A stretch of 64,000 bases of DNA, taken from assembly GCF_025371035.1 (NCBI RefSeq), contig NZ_JANZXB010000004.1:248001-312000 (forward strand), given 5' to 3'. Under the pieces are notes generated by a model, which ran no database searches, was not told the DNA's origin, and saw only the letters and a list, made by a program, of their open reading frames with translations. This document shows positions 28,870-37,849 of this stretch, piece after piece. Origin of the DNA: Sphingomonas sp. LC-1 (lineage in GTDB: Bacteria; Pseudomonadota; Alphaproteobacteria; Sphingomonadales; Sphingomonadaceae). Both the position numbers and the translations under genes were made by a program. Each line of letters starts with the position of its first letter. Within the stretch, counting starts at the first letter, position 1.

Positions 28870-29841
28870 ATGAGCGATGCGACCGGCCTGACCCCTGAAG
28901 AACGTGCACATTATCATGGCAAGGCCCGTCGACGGCTGGACCGGCAGATCGCCAAGGTCCGGCCGGGTTCCTATGCTTTCGAGGTCCTGAAACGCACCAG
29001 CCTGGGCGTGTTCAACGACGGCTTCATCCATGCCGGGAACCTGGCCTATCTGGCGCTGATGACGCTGTTCCCCTTCTTCATCACCACTGCCGCGCTCCTT
29101 TCTCTGTTCGGACAGAGCAACGAGACACAGCATGCGGTGGAAGGCTTTCTCCATGTGCTGCCGCCCGATGTCAGCGAATTGCTGCGAAAGCCCATTTCCG
29201 ATGTCCTGGCGGCGCGAACCGGTTCGCTGCTATGGCTCGGCGGGCTGGTCGGGCTGTGGACGGTGGGCGGTTTCATCGAGACGATCCGCGACATCTTCCA
29301 CCGCGCTTACGGGGTGAAGGCGACGGCGGCCTTCTGGCGCTCGCGGCTGTCCTCGACGCTGGTCATCATCGCCTCGGTCATCATCGCGCTGCTATCCTTC
29401 CTCGCCGCCGGTATCCTGACCGCTGCGGAACAGTTCATCTATCGCCTCGTACCCTTCGCGCAGGACGTGGCGGGCTGGGTCGGCCTGTCGCGCTTCATTC
29501 CCGGCGCCGTGATGTTCGGCGCGCTCTACATGCTCTTCTATTCCGTCACGCCCTCCAAATATCGCGAAAGCGACTGTCCCAAATGGCCCGGCGCGCTGTT
29601 CACCGCCGCCTGGTGGGTCAGCATGACGGCCTTGCTGCCCGTGGTGCTGGCGCAACTGGGCGGGTATGACCTGACCTATGGCAGCCTGGCGGGCGTGGTC
29701 GTGATGCTGTTGTTCTTCTATCTCATCGGCCTGGGCCTGGTTTTCGGCGCGCATTTGAACGCGGCACTGGCGGAACCACCGGAAACGGCGCTAGAGAGGG
29801 CGATTGAAGACAGTGAACCGGCAGGAGCGGTAACGGCGTGA
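28870..29841 (+). CDS. YihY/BrkB family inner membrane protein
   Basis: A 323-residue membrane protein with about six hydrophobic segments (near 55-78, 118-140, 160-190, 203-222, 232-255, 262-285). The family stretches GNLAYLALMTLFPFFITTAA and GSLAGVVVMLLFFYLIGLGL can be seen. YihY (BrkB, once called ribonuclease BN by mistake) proteins are inner membrane proteins of unclear function. ATG 28870 was chosen as the first methionine after the J-protein stop, with protein-like sequence from there. Its TGA overlaps the GTG of fabI, so they form one operon. Confidence 0.92.
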   Translation: MSDATGLTPEERAHYHGKARRRLDRQIAKVRPGSYAFEVLKRTSLGVFNDGFIHAGNLAYLALMTLFPFFITTAALLSLFGQSNETQHAVEGFLHVLPPDVSELLRKPISDVLAARTGSLLWLGGLVGLWTVGGFIETIRDIFHRAYGVKATAAFWRSRLSSTLVIIASVIIALLSFLAAGILTAAEQFIYRLVPFAQDVAGWVGLSRFIPGAVMFGALYMLFYSVTPSKYRESDCPKWPGALFTAAWWVSMTALLPVVLAQLGGYDLTYGSLAGVVVMLLFFYLIGLGLVFGAHLNAALAEPPETALERAIEDSEPAGAVTA

Positions 29842-30641
29842 ACGGATTGATGGCAGGCAAGCGGGGGCTCATCATGGGCCTGGCCAATGACAAATCGCTG
29901 GCCTGGGGCATCGCCAAGCAGCTTTCGGAGGCGGGCGCGGAGCTCGCCTTTTCGTATCAGGGTGCAGCGATGGAGAAGCGGGTGCGCCCGCTGGCGGAAC
30001 AGCTTGGCGTGGCGCGCCTGTTCGACTGCGACGTCTCCGAGATGGAGTCGCTCGACAAACTGTTTGAGGACCTGAAGGCGGAATGGCCGACGATCGACTT
30101 CGTCGTCCATGCCATCGGCTTTTCCGACAAGTCGCAGCTGCGCGGGCGCTATTACGACACCACGCTCGACAATTTCCTGATGACCATGAACATCTCGGCC
30201 TATTCGCTGGTCGCGGTCGCCCAGCGCGCGCGCACGATGATGCCCGAGGGCGGCTCGATCCTGACGCTGACCTATTATGGCGCGGAAAAGGTCATTCCGC
30301 ATTACAACGTCATGGGCGTGGCCAAGGCGGCGCTGGAGACGAGCGTCAAGTATCTCGCGGTCGATCTGGGTCCGGAGAATATCCGCATCAACGCGATCTC
30401 CGCGGGCCCGATCCAGACGCTGGCCGCGCGCGGCATCGGCGACTTCAACTATATCCTCAAGTGGAACGAGCTGAACTCGCCGCTGCGTCGCACCGTGACG
30501 ATCGAGGATGTGGGCGGCGCTGGCCTGTACATGCTGTCCGACCTGTCGTCGGGCGTGACGGGCGAGATCCACCATGTCGACGCCGGGTACAACGTCATCG
30601 GCATGAAGGCCGAGGACGCGCCGGACATCGCGCTGGCGTAA
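29838..30641 (+). CDS. fabI: Enoyl-[acyl-carrier-protein] reductase (NADH)
   Basis: A 267-residue FabI, a short-chain dehydrogenase that performs the last reduction in each round of fatty acid elongation. The FabI-type active site Y-x6-Y-x6-K is seen in the run around 146-163: Tyr146, Tyr156 and Lys163 in HYNVMGVAKAAL. The cofactor loop GLANDKSLAWGIAK is at 14-27. The start GTG 29838 overlaps the upstream TGA (GTGA); ATG 29850 is the only close alternative. It is followed by a dispersed palindromic element, which may end the transcript. Confidence 0.96.
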   Translation: MNGLMAGKRGLIMGLANDKSLAWGIAKQLSEAGAELAFSYQGAAMEKRVRPLAEQLGVARLFDCDVSEMESLDKLFEDLKAEWPTIDFVVHAIGFSDKSQLRGRYYDTTLDNFLMTMNISAYSLVAVAQRARTMMPEGGSILTLTYYGAEKVIPHYNVMGVAKAALETSVKYLAVDLGPENIRINAISAGPIQTLAARGIGDFNYILKWNELNSPLRRTVTIEDVGGAGLYMLSDLSSGVTGEIHHVDAGYNVIGMKAEDAPDIALA

Positions 30642-30648
30642 TCAACTC

Positions 30649-30784
30649 TTCCTCCCCTGCAAGGGGAGGGGGACCAGCGAAGCTGGTGGAGGGGTGTCGC
30701 GCTCTGCGAGCGAAGCCCTTTCTCTCCACCGGCTACACCCCTCCGTCAGGGCTGCGCCCTGCCACCTCCCCTTCCAGGGGAGGA
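30649..30784. repeat. Palindromic intergenic element, family A, copy 1
   Basis: A 136-base imperfect palindrome: the left arm CTCCCCTGCAAGGGGAGGGG, then GACCAGCGAAGCTGGTGGAG, and the right arm ending CACCTCCCCTTCCAGGGGAG. The central part varies. A second copy of the same layout lies at 45303-45416 with the right arm (CCCCTCCGTCAG, then CACCTCCCCTTCCAGGGGAG) almost unchanged. It fills the gap between fabI and the GNAT gene; no gene is visible. Confidence 0.8.
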
Positions 30785-30841
30785 ATAGCGGCCAACATTA
30801 TCTATCGCGCCTTGCGCTCCGGCGACGCTAAAGACGAACCC

Positions 30842-31387
30842 ATGTCCGAACAGCCCAACGCTGCCATCACCATCCGCCCCGCCCAAGGGCAGGACGTCGC
30901 CGCGCTCGACGCGCTGCTGGTCGCCAGCTTTCCCGCCCCCGCCGAAGCCGCGCTGGTCCGCGACCTGTGCGTCGAAGGCGACATGGTGCTGATGCTGGTC
31001 GCGATCGACGAGGCGACGGACGCGCTGGTCGGCGCGATCGCCTTCAGCCGCATGAGCGTCGAGATCGGCGGCAAGCCGATCAACGCGGTCGCGCTCGCCC
31101 CGATCGCCGTCGCGCGCGACTGGCGGCAACAGGGCGTCGGCGAGGCGCTGGTCGCCGCGGGGATCGAGCGGCTGGAGCAGGAGGGCGTCGTCCTGTGCTT
31201 CGCGCTGGGCGATCCCGCCTTTTACGGTCGCTTCGGATTCGCGGCGGACGTAGCGAGCGGTTTCGACAGCCCCTATGGGGGCGACTATTTCCTGGCGGTG
31301 CCGCTACAGGGCGGATTGATCCCCTGCGGCGTGCGGGGCGCCGCCGCCCATGCCCCCGCCTTCGCCCGGCTTGGAGACGCAGCGTGA
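30842..31387 (+). CDS. GNAT family N-acetyltransferase
   Basis: A 181-residue GNAT protein. The acetyl-CoA binding stretch is [20 protein letters not shown] (R-x-x-G-x-G/A type) near 86-105, followed by [11 protein letters not shown], which recalls the YhbS subgroup. The target is unknown; YhbS-like enzymes act on small amines or proteins. ATG 30842 is preceded by weak purine-rich sequence. Its stop overlaps the GTG of aroC, so both are expressed together even though no functional link is known. Confidence 0.88.
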   Translation: MSEQPNAAITIRPAQGQDVAALDALLVASFPAPAEAALVRDLCVEGDMVLMLVAIDEATDALVGAIAFSRMSVEIGGKPINAVALAPIAVARDWRQQGVGEALVAAGIERLEQEGVVLCFALGDPAFYGRFGFAADVASGFDSPYGGDYFLAVPLQGGLIPCGVRGAAAHAPAFARLGDAA

Positions 31388-32451
31388 GTTTCAACAGTTT
31401 CGGTCGCCTGTTCCGCTTCACCACCTGGGGTGAGAGCCATGGCCCGGCGCTGGGCGCGGTGGTCGACGGGTGCCCGCCGGGAATCGCGCTGTCCGAGGAG
31501 GATATTCAGCCCTGGCTCGACAAACGCCGTCCGGGCACCAGCCGCTTCACCACCCAGCGCCGCGAGCCCGATCAGGTCCGCATCCTGTCGGGCGTGTTCG
31601 AAGGCAAGACCACCGGCACCCCGATCAGCCTGATGATCGAGAATGTCGACCAGCGGTCGAAAGACTATTCCAACGTCGCGCTCGCCTATCGCCCCGGCCA
31701 TGCCGACTATGCTTATGACGCGAAATACGGCTTTCGCGACTATCGCGGCGGCGGGCGCTCCTCGGCGCGCGAGACGGCGGCGCGGGTTGCGGCGGGCGCG
31801 GTCGCGCGGGCGGTGATCCCACAGGTCCGCATCCGCGCCTGGGTCGAATCGATCGGCGGCGACCGGATCGACTATGATGCCTTTGACGATGCGCAGATCG
31901 ACGCGAACCCCTTTTTCTGCCCCGATGCGGCGGCGGCGGAACGCTGGGAAGCGATCGTCGACGGCGCCCGCAAGTCGGGCTCCTCGGTCGGTGCGGTCGT
32001 CGCGTGCGAAGCGACCGGGGTTCCCGCCGGCTGGGGCGCGCCGCTCTATGCCAAGCTGGACAGCGAACTCGCCTCGGCCTGCATGAGCATCAATGCGGTC
32101 AAGGGCTTTGAAATCGGCGACGGGTTCGCCGCCGCCGCGCTGACCGGCGAGCAGAATGCCGACCCGATGCGGATCGGTGACGGCACCCCGCAATTCCTGG
32201 CCAATCATGCCGGCGGCATCGCGGGCGGGATCGCCACCGGCCAGCCGGTGACGATGCGCGTCGCGTTCAAGCCGACCAGCTCGATCCTGACCCCCGTCGA
32301 CACCATCACCCGCACCGGCGAGGAAACGCAGATCGCGACCAAGGGCCGTCATGATCCCTGTGTGGGCATTCGCGGCGTTCCGGTTGTGGAGTCGATGGTC
32401 GCGCTGGTTTTAGCCGATCAGGCGTTGCTTCATCGCGGTCAGTGTGGTTAA
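31384..32451 (+). CDS. aroC: Chorismate synthase
   Basis: A 355-residue chorismate synthase, the last step of the shikimate pathway (EPSP to chorismate with reduced FMN). Signatures seen: [28 protein letters not shown] at the N-terminus, [36 protein letters not shown] in the middle (stated here in short pieces: [17 protein letters not shown]), and [16 protein letters not shown] near the end. The start GTG 31384 overlaps the GNAT stop. The protein N-terminus matches the family exactly from this codon. No aromatic pathway genes lie next to it. Confidence 0.97.
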   Translation: MSFNSFGRLFRFTTWGESHGPALGAVVDGCPPGIALSEEDIQPWLDKRRPGTSRFTTQRREPDQVRILSGVFEGKTTGTPISLMIENVDQRSKDYSNVALAYRPGHADYAYDAKYGFRDYRGGGRSSARETAARVAAGAVARAVIPQVRIRAWVESIGGDRIDYDAFDDAQIDANPFFCPDAAAAERWEAIVDGARKSGSSVGAVVACEATGVPAGWGAPLYAKLDSELASACMSINAVKGFEIGDGFAAAALTGEQNADPMRIGDGTPQFLANHAGGIAGGIATGQPVTMRVAFKPTSSILTPVDTITRTGEETQIATKGRHDPCVGIRGVPVVESMVALVLADQALLHRGQCG

Positions 32452-32513
32452 ATAGAGGAACGGACGTTCTCCTGCCTCGTTAACCAAGACGAGAACATAG
32501 CAGGAGAGAATCG

Positions 32514-32942
32514 ATGCGTATCAAGCACATGATCGCCGCTGGCGCCCTTTTGATACCCGCCGCCGCCTTTGCGCAGGTGTCGGGCGGTGCAACTGGGACC
32601 ATGTCGGGCCAGACCACGGTACCGGGCCAGACCACGGTACCGGGCCAGACCATGCCCGGACAAACCACCTTGCCCGGCCAGACCATGGGCCAGTCCGGTG
32701 ACACGCTGACGACGCCAAGCACCACGACGCGTTCGACCACCCGCTCCAAGAGCCGTGCGCGCACCACCACGCCGGACAGCACGGTAAACACGCCGTCGAC
32801 CCTGCCTGACGCGACCGGTTCGTCCACCACGACCGGCAGCGGCTCGCTGGGCAGCGACGCGACGACCAGCGGTTCGGTCGGCAGCGGGACGAGCGGCGGC
32901 ACCACCACTCCGCCGACCAGCAGCGGCGGCGGCATGCGCTGA
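32514..32942 (+). CDS. Exported low-complexity Thr/Ser/Gly/Pro-rich protein
   Basis: A 142-residue protein with a signal peptide (MRIKHMIAAGALLIPAAAFA) and a mature part built from simple sequence: four to five tandem PGQTT/PGQTM units at about 33-60, then Thr/Ser/Gly-rich sequence with SSGGG at the end. The DNA shows matching direct repeats (GGTACCGGGCCAGACCAC, twice in a row). The ATG has AGGAGAG six to seven bases upstream, and a strong terminator follows the stop, so it is a one-gene transcript. No domain is recognised. It may be a surface or periplasmic structural protein; that is inference. Confidence 0.75.
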   Translation: MRIKHMIAAGALLIPAAAFAQVSGGATGTMSGQTTVPGQTTVPGQTMPGQTTLPGQTMGQSGDTLTTPSTTTRSTTRSKSRARTTTPDSTVNTPSTLPDATGSSTTTGSGSLGSDATTSGSVGSGTSGGTTTPPTSSGGGMR

Positions 32943-32967
32943 TCCCTTTCGGGTGAGTCACTACGGG

Positions 32968-33004
32968 AAAGGCCCGGTCGCGGAAGCGGCCGGGCCTTTT
33001 ATTT
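32968..33004 (+). terminator. Strong intrinsic terminator after the low-complexity protein gene
   Basis: AAAGGCCCGG pairs with CCGGGCCTTT, with an inner CGC/GCG stem closing a GGAA loop (about 14 pairs in all), followed by TTTTATTT. Confidence 0.9.
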
Positions 33005-33019
33005 GGGTGTGGGCCGTGG

Positions 33020-33044
33020 CCTGAGCCAAGTCGAAGGCCAAGGG
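33020..33044. repeat. Dispersed CTGAGC...GTCGAAG repeat, copy 3
   Basis: CCTGAGCCAAGTCGAAGGCC plus AAGGG matches the short dispersed element at 21625 and 43242. It sits between two terminators. Confidence 0.5.
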
Positions 33045-33055
33045 ACTCCGCCTGA

Positions 33056-33089
33056 AAAGAAAAAAGGCCCCGACTCTCGCCGGGGCCTT
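33056..33089 (-). terminator. Intrinsic terminator of purA
   Basis: On the minus strand AAGGCCCCG pairs with CGGGGCCTT (9 perfect pairs, 8-base loop) and is followed by TTTTTCTTTTC. It begins 7 bases after the purA stop. Confidence 0.9.
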
Positions 33090-33095
33090 CGCAAA

Positions 33096-34385
33096 TCAAT
33101 CCGCGAACGGATCGCGAACCAGGATCGTGTCCTCCCGCTCCGGGCTGGTCGAAACCAGCGCCACCGGGCAGCGGATCAGTTCCTCGATCCGCCGGATATA
33201 TTTGATCGCCTGCGCCGGAAGGTCGGCCCAGCTCCGCGCGCCAGCGGTCGATTCCTGCCAGCCTTCCATCGTCTCATAGACGGGGACGACCTTGGCCTGA
33301 TCCGCCGCATGGGTCGGATAATAATCGAGCGTCTGGTCGCCCAGCTTGTAGCCCACGCAGATCTTCACCTCGTCGAACCCGTCGAGCACGTCGATCTTGG
33401 TCAGCGCAATGCCGGTGATACCGCCGACCGCCGCCGACTGGCGCACCAGCACCGAGTCGAACCAGCCGCAACGCCGCTTGCGGCCCGTGACGGTGCCGAA
33501 CTCATGCCCGCGCTCGCCCAGCCGCTGGCCGGTCTCGTCCTCCAGCTCGGTCGGGAACGGGCCCGATCCGACGCGGGTGGTATAGGCCTTGGCGATGCCC
33601 AGCACGAAGCCGACGCCCGACGGCCCCAGGCCCGAGCCGCCCGCCGCCGCACCCGCAATGGTGTTGGACGAGGTGACGAAGGGATAGGTACCGTGATCGA
33701 TGTCGAGCAGCACCCCCTGCGCACCCTCGAATAGAATGCGCTTGCCGCCCGCTCGCGCCTCGTTGAGGTCGCGCCACACCGGCTTGGCGAAGGGCAGGAC
33801 GAAATCGGCGATCTCGCGCAGATCGGCCAGCAGCCGCTCGCGATCGATCGGCGGCTCGCCGAACCCGGCGCGCAGCGCGTCGTGATGCGCGCAGAGGCGG
33901 TCGAGCTGCGGCCCCAGGTCATCCAGATGCGCCAGATCGCAGACGCGGATCGCGCGACGGCCGACCTTGTCCTCATAGGCGGGGCCGATGCCGCGCCGCG
34001 TGGTGCCGATCTTGCCCGCACCGCTCGCATCCTCGCGCAGACCGTCGAGATCGCGGTGGATGGGGAGGATCAGCGGACAGTTGTCCGCGATGCGCAGCGT
34101 GTCCGGCGTGGCCCTCACGCCCTGCTCGCCCAGCCGCTCGATCTCGGCCTTCAGCGCCCAGGGGTCGAGGACGACGCCGTTGCCGATGACGCTGGGGGTG
34201 CCGCGCACGATGCCCGAGGGAAGCAACGACAGCTTGTACACATTCTCGCCGACGACCAGCGTGTGACCGGCATTATGCCCGCCCTGGAAGCGGACGACCA
34301 TGTCGGCGCGCTCGGCCAGCCAGTCGACGATCTTGCCCTTGCCTTCGTCGCCCCATTGCGCGCCGATGACTGCTACATTTGCCAT
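33096..34385 (-). CDS. purA: Adenylosuccinate synthetase
   Basis: A 429-residue PurA of normal length. It joins IMP and aspartate with GTP, the first step from IMP to AMP. The N-terminus [20 protein letters not shown] contains the GTP-binding GDEGKGK loop with catalytic Asp, and GGHNAGHT holds the catalytic histidine; [16 protein letters not shown] and [10 protein letters not shown] are also typical. The start at 34385 gives the canonical N-terminus. The hisZ gene lies 113 bases upstream on the same strand, an arrangement known from other alphaproteobacteria. An intrinsic terminator ends the transcript. Confidence 0.98.
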   Translation of the reverse strand: MANVAVIGAQWGDEGKGKIVDWLAERADMVVRFQGGHNAGHTLVVGENVYKLSLLPSGIVRGTPSVIGNGVVLDPWALKAEIERLGEQGVRATPDTLRIADNCPLILPIHRDLDGLREDASGAGKIGTTRRGIGPAYEDKVGRRAIRVCDLAHLDDLGPQLDRLCAHHDALRAGFGEPPIDRERLLADLREIADFVLPFAKPVWRDLNEARAGGKRILFEGAQGVLLDIDHGTYPFVTSSNTIAGAAAGGSGLGPSGVGFVLGIAKAYTTRVGSGPFPTELEDETGQRLGERGHEFGTVTGRKRRCGWFDSVLVRQSAAVGGITGIALTKIDVLDGFDEVKICVGYKLGDQTLDYYPTHAADQAKVVPVYETMEGWQESTAGARSWADLPAQAIKYIRRIEELIRCPVALVSTSPEREDTILVRDPFAD

Positions 34386-34498
34386 GGATGCTATGCTCCG
34401 CCTGCCGGACGGACCCCATGCGCCCTTCGACAGGACTCGGCGCGAGGGGGGTTTCCAAAGATGTGCGGGGCGCGCCTAGCGGGACGCGGCCCCCGATG

Positions 34499-35605
34499 TC
34501 AACCGGCGATGGCGCGCGGCTCACCACCTTCGAGGATATGGGTGCAAAGCTGTGCCTGCGGGGTGTCCCCCTCGTCCAGCGCCTGCACCGTCACCCAGCC
34601 CTGCGCGCGCAGCGAGGCGCCCGTCGCAGGCGCGGTGCCGAAGGGGAGGAACAGCCGCCGCCGCTCGGTCGGCGGGGCGGTGGCGACGATGGCGTCGGCA
34701 TAGAGCGAGAAGCCGGTCGCCTTCTCCTCCGCGCCATCCTCGTGGAAGATGGTATAGGTGCCGCCGCGTCCCACCTCGCGCGGGGGCCCCGCGACGAACA
34801 GCGAGAAACCCAGCCAGCTCTGGAATTCAAAGCCATGCCGCTCGGTTGGGTCGAGCGTCATCGACACCCCCTCGCCCAGCGCGGCCGCGATGACCTCCAG
34901 CGCATCGAGACGGCTGGCGAGCACGCCTTGGGTATCGAAGGCGCGGAGACGCGCGATGGCGGTTGCGAACGGCCCGGCGGCCTCGACCAGCGGCAGATAG
35001 GCGGGTGCGATCGCCGCGACGCCGCCCGCATCCTTGGCATCCAGCCGATCGCGGAGCGCCGCCACCTGATCGCTCGCGACCGGCAACGGTCCGGCGGCCA
35101 GCAGGTCGACCAGATCGGGCAGGGTGAAGTCGATCGAGATACCCGTCGTCCCCGCCGCGACCAGGGCCTCGACCGCGACCCGCACCACCTCGGTCGCCGC
35201 CGCCGTCGAGTCGAGCCCGATCAGCTCGGCCCCGATCTGCCGCCACTCGCGTGCAGGGGCGATTTCGGAGCCGCGCAGGCGCACCACGGTGCCGGCATAG
35301 GACAGCCGGACCGGGCGCGGGTGATGCCCCATGCGGGTGGCGGCGATCCGCGCCACCTGCGCGGTCAGGTCGGGCCGGATGGCGAGCGTACGCTGCGACA
35401 CCGGATCGACGAAGCGCACCGCGTCATGCAGCCCCCCCGCCTTCAGCCGCGAGCCCAGCGCCTCGGCGAATTCGATCGATGGCGGATCGGCGCGCTCATA
35501 GCCATGCAGCCGCGCCGCCTCCAGCACCCGCGCCTCGACCGATGCGGCGGCATCGGCATAGGGCGGAAGACGGTCGTGATAGCCTTCGGGAAGGAGCGCG
35601 GTCAT
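34499..35605 (-). CDS. hisZ: ATP phosphoribosyltransferase regulatory subunit
   Basis: A 368-residue HisZ, a catalytically inactive relative of histidyl-tRNA synthetase. It activates the short form of HisG in the first step of histidine synthesis. Class II synthetase-like stretches remain: EARVLEAARLHGYERADPPS near 24-43 and SQRTLAIRPDLTAQVARIAA (motif 2 region) near 70-90, while the anticodon-binding domain and HisA motifs of HisS are missing. hisG is not in the window. Its ATG overlaps the TGA of the DUF559 gene upstream (ATGA). purA follows downstream. Confidence 0.9.
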   Translation of the reverse strand: MTALLPEGYHDRLPPYADAAASVEARVLEAARLHGYERADPPSIEFAEALGSRLKAGGLHDAVRFVDPVSQRTLAIRPDLTAQVARIAATRMGHHPRPVRLSYAGTVVRLRGSEIAPAREWRQIGAELIGLDSTAAATEVVRVAVEALVAAGTTGISIDFTLPDLVDLLAAGPLPVASDQVAALRDRLDAKDAGGVAAIAPAYLPLVEAAGPFATAIARLRAFDTQGVLASRLDALEVIAAALGEGVSMTLDPTERHGFEFQSWLGFSLFVAGPPREVGRGGTYTIFHEDGAEEKATGFSLYADAIVATAPPTERRRLFLPFGTAPATGASLRAQGWVTVQALDEGDTPQAQLCTHILEGGEPRAIAG

Positions 35606-35943
35606 CGGGTAAACCTGTTCATCAGCGTGTGCGCCACGCCGTCGGGGTTGGTCATCACATCCGCGTTTTGAAAGCGGATCACCGCATATCCATGCTGCGC
35701 CAGCGTGGAGGTGCGATGGGCGTCGCGTGATTGGTCGCTATGCGTATCGCCGTCAACCTCTATGACCAGCTTGTGGGACCGCGCGGCGAAGTCGGCGATA
35801 TAGGGGCCGATCGGGACTTGGCGGGAGAATTTGATCCCCCGGAAGCGCCGGTCGCGCAGGATGAGCCAGAGGCGTTTCTCTGGTTCGGTCATCTCACGGC
35901 GCATGGCGCGGGCACGATCTCGAAGGATCGGATCCGTCTTCAT
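35602..35943 (-). CDS. DUF559 endonuclease-like protein
   Basis: A 113-residue DUF559 protein. The pattern RAMRREMTEPEKRLWLILRD, then FRGIKFSRQVPIGPYIADFA, and the acidic EVDGDTHSD is the Vsr-like nuclease core: the aspartate in YIADF, the glutamate and aspartate in IEVDGDTH could bind metal. Such proteins are common in alphaproteobacteria, but their targets are unknown. Its TGA overlaps the start of hisZ, so both share a transcript. Just upstream lies a palindromic repeat element. Enzymatic activity is inference from the fold. Confidence 0.87.
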   Translation of the reverse strand: MKTDPILRDRARAMRREMTEPEKRLWLILRDRRFRGIKFSRQVPIGPYIADFAARSHKLVIEVDGDTHSDQSRDAHRTSTLAQHGYAVIRFQNADVMTNPDGVAHTLMNRFTR

Positions 35944-35979
35944 GTCGATAGCTCCCCCTCGTCAAGAGAGCATACCACT

Positions 35980-36100
35980 CCCTCTCCCCCTCGGGGAGAG
36001 GGTCGGGGTGAGGGGCAGGGGCGAGGCGAGGCGAGGCGAGGCGAGACATTTGTGCCCAGCCCCCACCCCTCACCCAACCCTCTCCCCGAGGGGGAGAGGG
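35980..36100. repeat. Palindromic intergenic element, family B, copy 1
   Basis: The left arm CCCTCTCCCCCTCGGGGAGA followed by GGGTCGGGGTGAGGGG is mirrored by CCCCTCACCCAACCCTCTCC followed by CCGAGGGGGAGAGGG. A second copy lies at 37729-37839. The middle of this copy holds a run of five GCGAG units. It fills the space between the DUF559 gene and serA. Confidence 0.8.
36021..36045. repeat. Tandem GCGAG microsatellite (5 units)
   Basis: Five perfect copies of GCGAG in a row inside the loop of palindromic element B. The other copy of that element (37729-37839) has no such run, so the expansion is local and probably variable in length. Confidence 0.85.
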
Positions 36101-36120
36101 CTTTTTTTTACCTCAACCGA

Positions 36121-37698
36121 TCAGAACACCAGGCCCATCGCGGTCTTCACGCCTGGCAGCGCCTTGACCTTGGCGAGCAGATCCGCGTCCACCGCCTCGT
36201 CGACCGAGAGCAGCAGCACCGCCTCGCCGCCCGCCGAGCGGCGGCCGAGGTGGAAGGTGCCGATATTGACGCCCGCCTCGCCCAGCGTGGTGCCCAGGCG
36301 GCCGATAAAGCCCGGCGCGTCCTCGTTGACGACGTAGAGCATCGGCCCGGCCAGATCGGCCTCGACCTTGATGCCGAACAGCTCGACCAGGCGCGGGGCC
36401 TGATCGCCGAACAGCGTGCCCGCGACCGAACGCTCGCCGTCCGCCGTCTTGACCGACACGCGCAGCAGCGTGTGGTAATCGCCCTCGCGCTCGGTCCGCA
36501 CTTCGCGCACCTCGACGCCGCGGTCGCGGGCGAGCAGCGGCGCGTTGACCATGTTGACCGTATCGGTCTGGTTGCGCAGGAAGCCCGCCAGCACCGCGCT
36601 GACCATCGGCTTGGCGTTGAGGTCGGCCGCCGCACCCTCGGTATGTACCGAGATGCGCGCGATCGCACCCGTCGTCAGCTGGCCGACCAGCGCGCCCAGC
36701 TTTTCAGCGAGCGCCATATACGGCTTCAGCTTGGGGGCCTCCTCGGCCGACAGGCTGGGCATGTTGAGCGCGTTGGTGACGCCGCCCGACACCAGGAAAT
36801 CGGCCATCTGCTCGGCGACCTGGATCGCGACATTGACCTGCGCCTCGGTGGTCGACGCGCCGAGATGCGGCGTCGAGATGAAGTTCGGCGTGCCGAAGAG
36901 CGGGCTCTCCTTGGCGGGCTCCACCTTGAACACGTCGAGCGCGGCGCCCGCGATATGACCCGAGTCGAGCCCGGCCTTCAGCGCCTCCTCATCGACCAGG
37001 CCGCCACGCGCGCAGTTGATGATCCGCACGCCCTTCTTGGTCTTGGCGAGATTCTCGGCCGACAGGATGTTGCGGGTCTGGTCGGTCAGCGGCGTGTGCA
37101 GCGTGATGAAGTCGGCACGGGCAAGCAGCTCGTCCAGCGTCACCTTCTCGACGCCCATTTCCAGCGCACGCTCGGGCGTCAGAAACGGGTCGAAGGCGAC
37201 GACCTTCATCCGCAGGCCCAGTGCGCGGTCGGCGACGATCGAGCCGATATTACCCGCGCCGATCAGGCCCAGCGTCTTGGACGTGAGTTCGACGCCCATG
37301 AAGCGGTTCTTCTCCCACTTGCCGGCCTGGGTCGAGGCATCGGCCTCGGGCAGCTGGCGGGCGAGCGCGAACATCAGCGCGATGGCGTGTTCGGCGGTCG
37401 TGATCGAGTTGCCGAACGGGGTGTTCATCACCACCACGCCCTTGGCGCTGGCGGCGGGAATGTCGACGTTATCGACGCCGATCCCGGCGCGGCCGACGAC
37501 CTTCAAATTGGTCGCGTGCTCCAGGATCTCCTTGGTGACCTTGGTCGAGCTGCGGATCGCCAGGCCGTCATACTGGCCGATGATCGCCTTCAGCTCTTCA
37601 GGCGTCTTGCCGGTGATCTCGTCCACCTCGACCCCGCGCTCGCGGAAGATCTGGGCGGCCTTGGGGTCCATTTTGTCGCTGATGAGAACTTTGGGCAT
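36121..37698 (-). CDS. serA: D-3-phosphoglycerate dehydrogenase
   Basis: A 525-residue long-form SerA, the first enzyme of serine synthesis. The NAD-binding motif is GLIGAGNIGSIVADRALG near 144-161; active-site stretches INCARGGLVDEEAL (Arg) and STPHLGAST (His) follow. After the catalytic core come the intervening domain and a C-terminal ACT domain (about 452-525, MLYVVNEDAPGFIGRLGTTL), a likely serine sensor. The start at 37698 gives MPKVLISDKMDPKAAQIF, the family N-terminus, with CGGAG upstream. serC lies upstream on the same strand, 151 bases away across a palindromic repeat. Confidence 0.97.
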   Translation of the reverse strand: MPKVLISDKMDPKAAQIFRERGVEVDEITGKTPEELKAIIGQYDGLAIRSSTKVTKEILEHATNLKVVGRAGIGVDNVDIPAASAKGVVVMNTPFGNSITTAEHAIALMFALARQLPEADASTQAGKWEKNRFMGVELTSKTLGLIGAGNIGSIVADRALGLRMKVVAFDPFLTPERALEMGVEKVTLDELLARADFITLHTPLTDQTRNILSAENLAKTKKGVRIINCARGGLVDEEALKAGLDSGHIAGAALDVFKVEPAKESPLFGTPNFISTPHLGASTTEAQVNVAIQVAEQMADFLVSGGVTNALNMPSLSAEEAPKLKPYMALAEKLGALVGQLTTGAIARISVHTEGAAADLNAKPMVSAVLAGFLRNQTDTVNMVNAPLLARDRGVEVREVRTEREGDYHTLLRVSVKTADGERSVAGTLFGDQAPRLVELFGIKVEADLAGPMLYVVNEDAPGFIGRLGTTLGEAGVNIGTFHLGRRSAGGEAVLLLSVDEAVDADLLAKVKALPGVKTAMGLVF

Positions 37699-37728
37699 GG
37701 GGATTGCTCCGGGAATAGGGGAATTTCT

Positions 37729-37839
37729 CCCTCTCCCCACTGGGGAGAGGGTCGGGGTGAGGGGTTGGGGCCGGGCGACCTAATCGCCGCCTGGCCAAGC
37801 ACCGCCCCTCACCCAACCCTCTCCCCAATGGGGAGAGGG
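37729..37839. repeat. Palindromic intergenic element, family B, copy 2
   Basis: CCCTCTCCCCACTGGGGAGA followed by GGGTCGGGGTGAGGGG is mirrored by GCCCCTCACCCAACCCTCTC followed by CCCAATGGGGAGAGGG. It lies between serC and serA within their shared transcript and could fold into a long hairpin there. Confidence 0.8.
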
Positions 37840-37849
37840 CTTTAGAAGG

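Noticed and set aside
34499-35605. Histidyl-tRNA synthetase (hisS)
   Set aside because: The protein is shorter, lacks the anticodon-binding domain and the histidine-specific motifs, and fits HisZ.
36021-36045. Possible CRISPR or other array
   Set aside because: The units are 5 bases long without spacers; it is a simple microsatellite.
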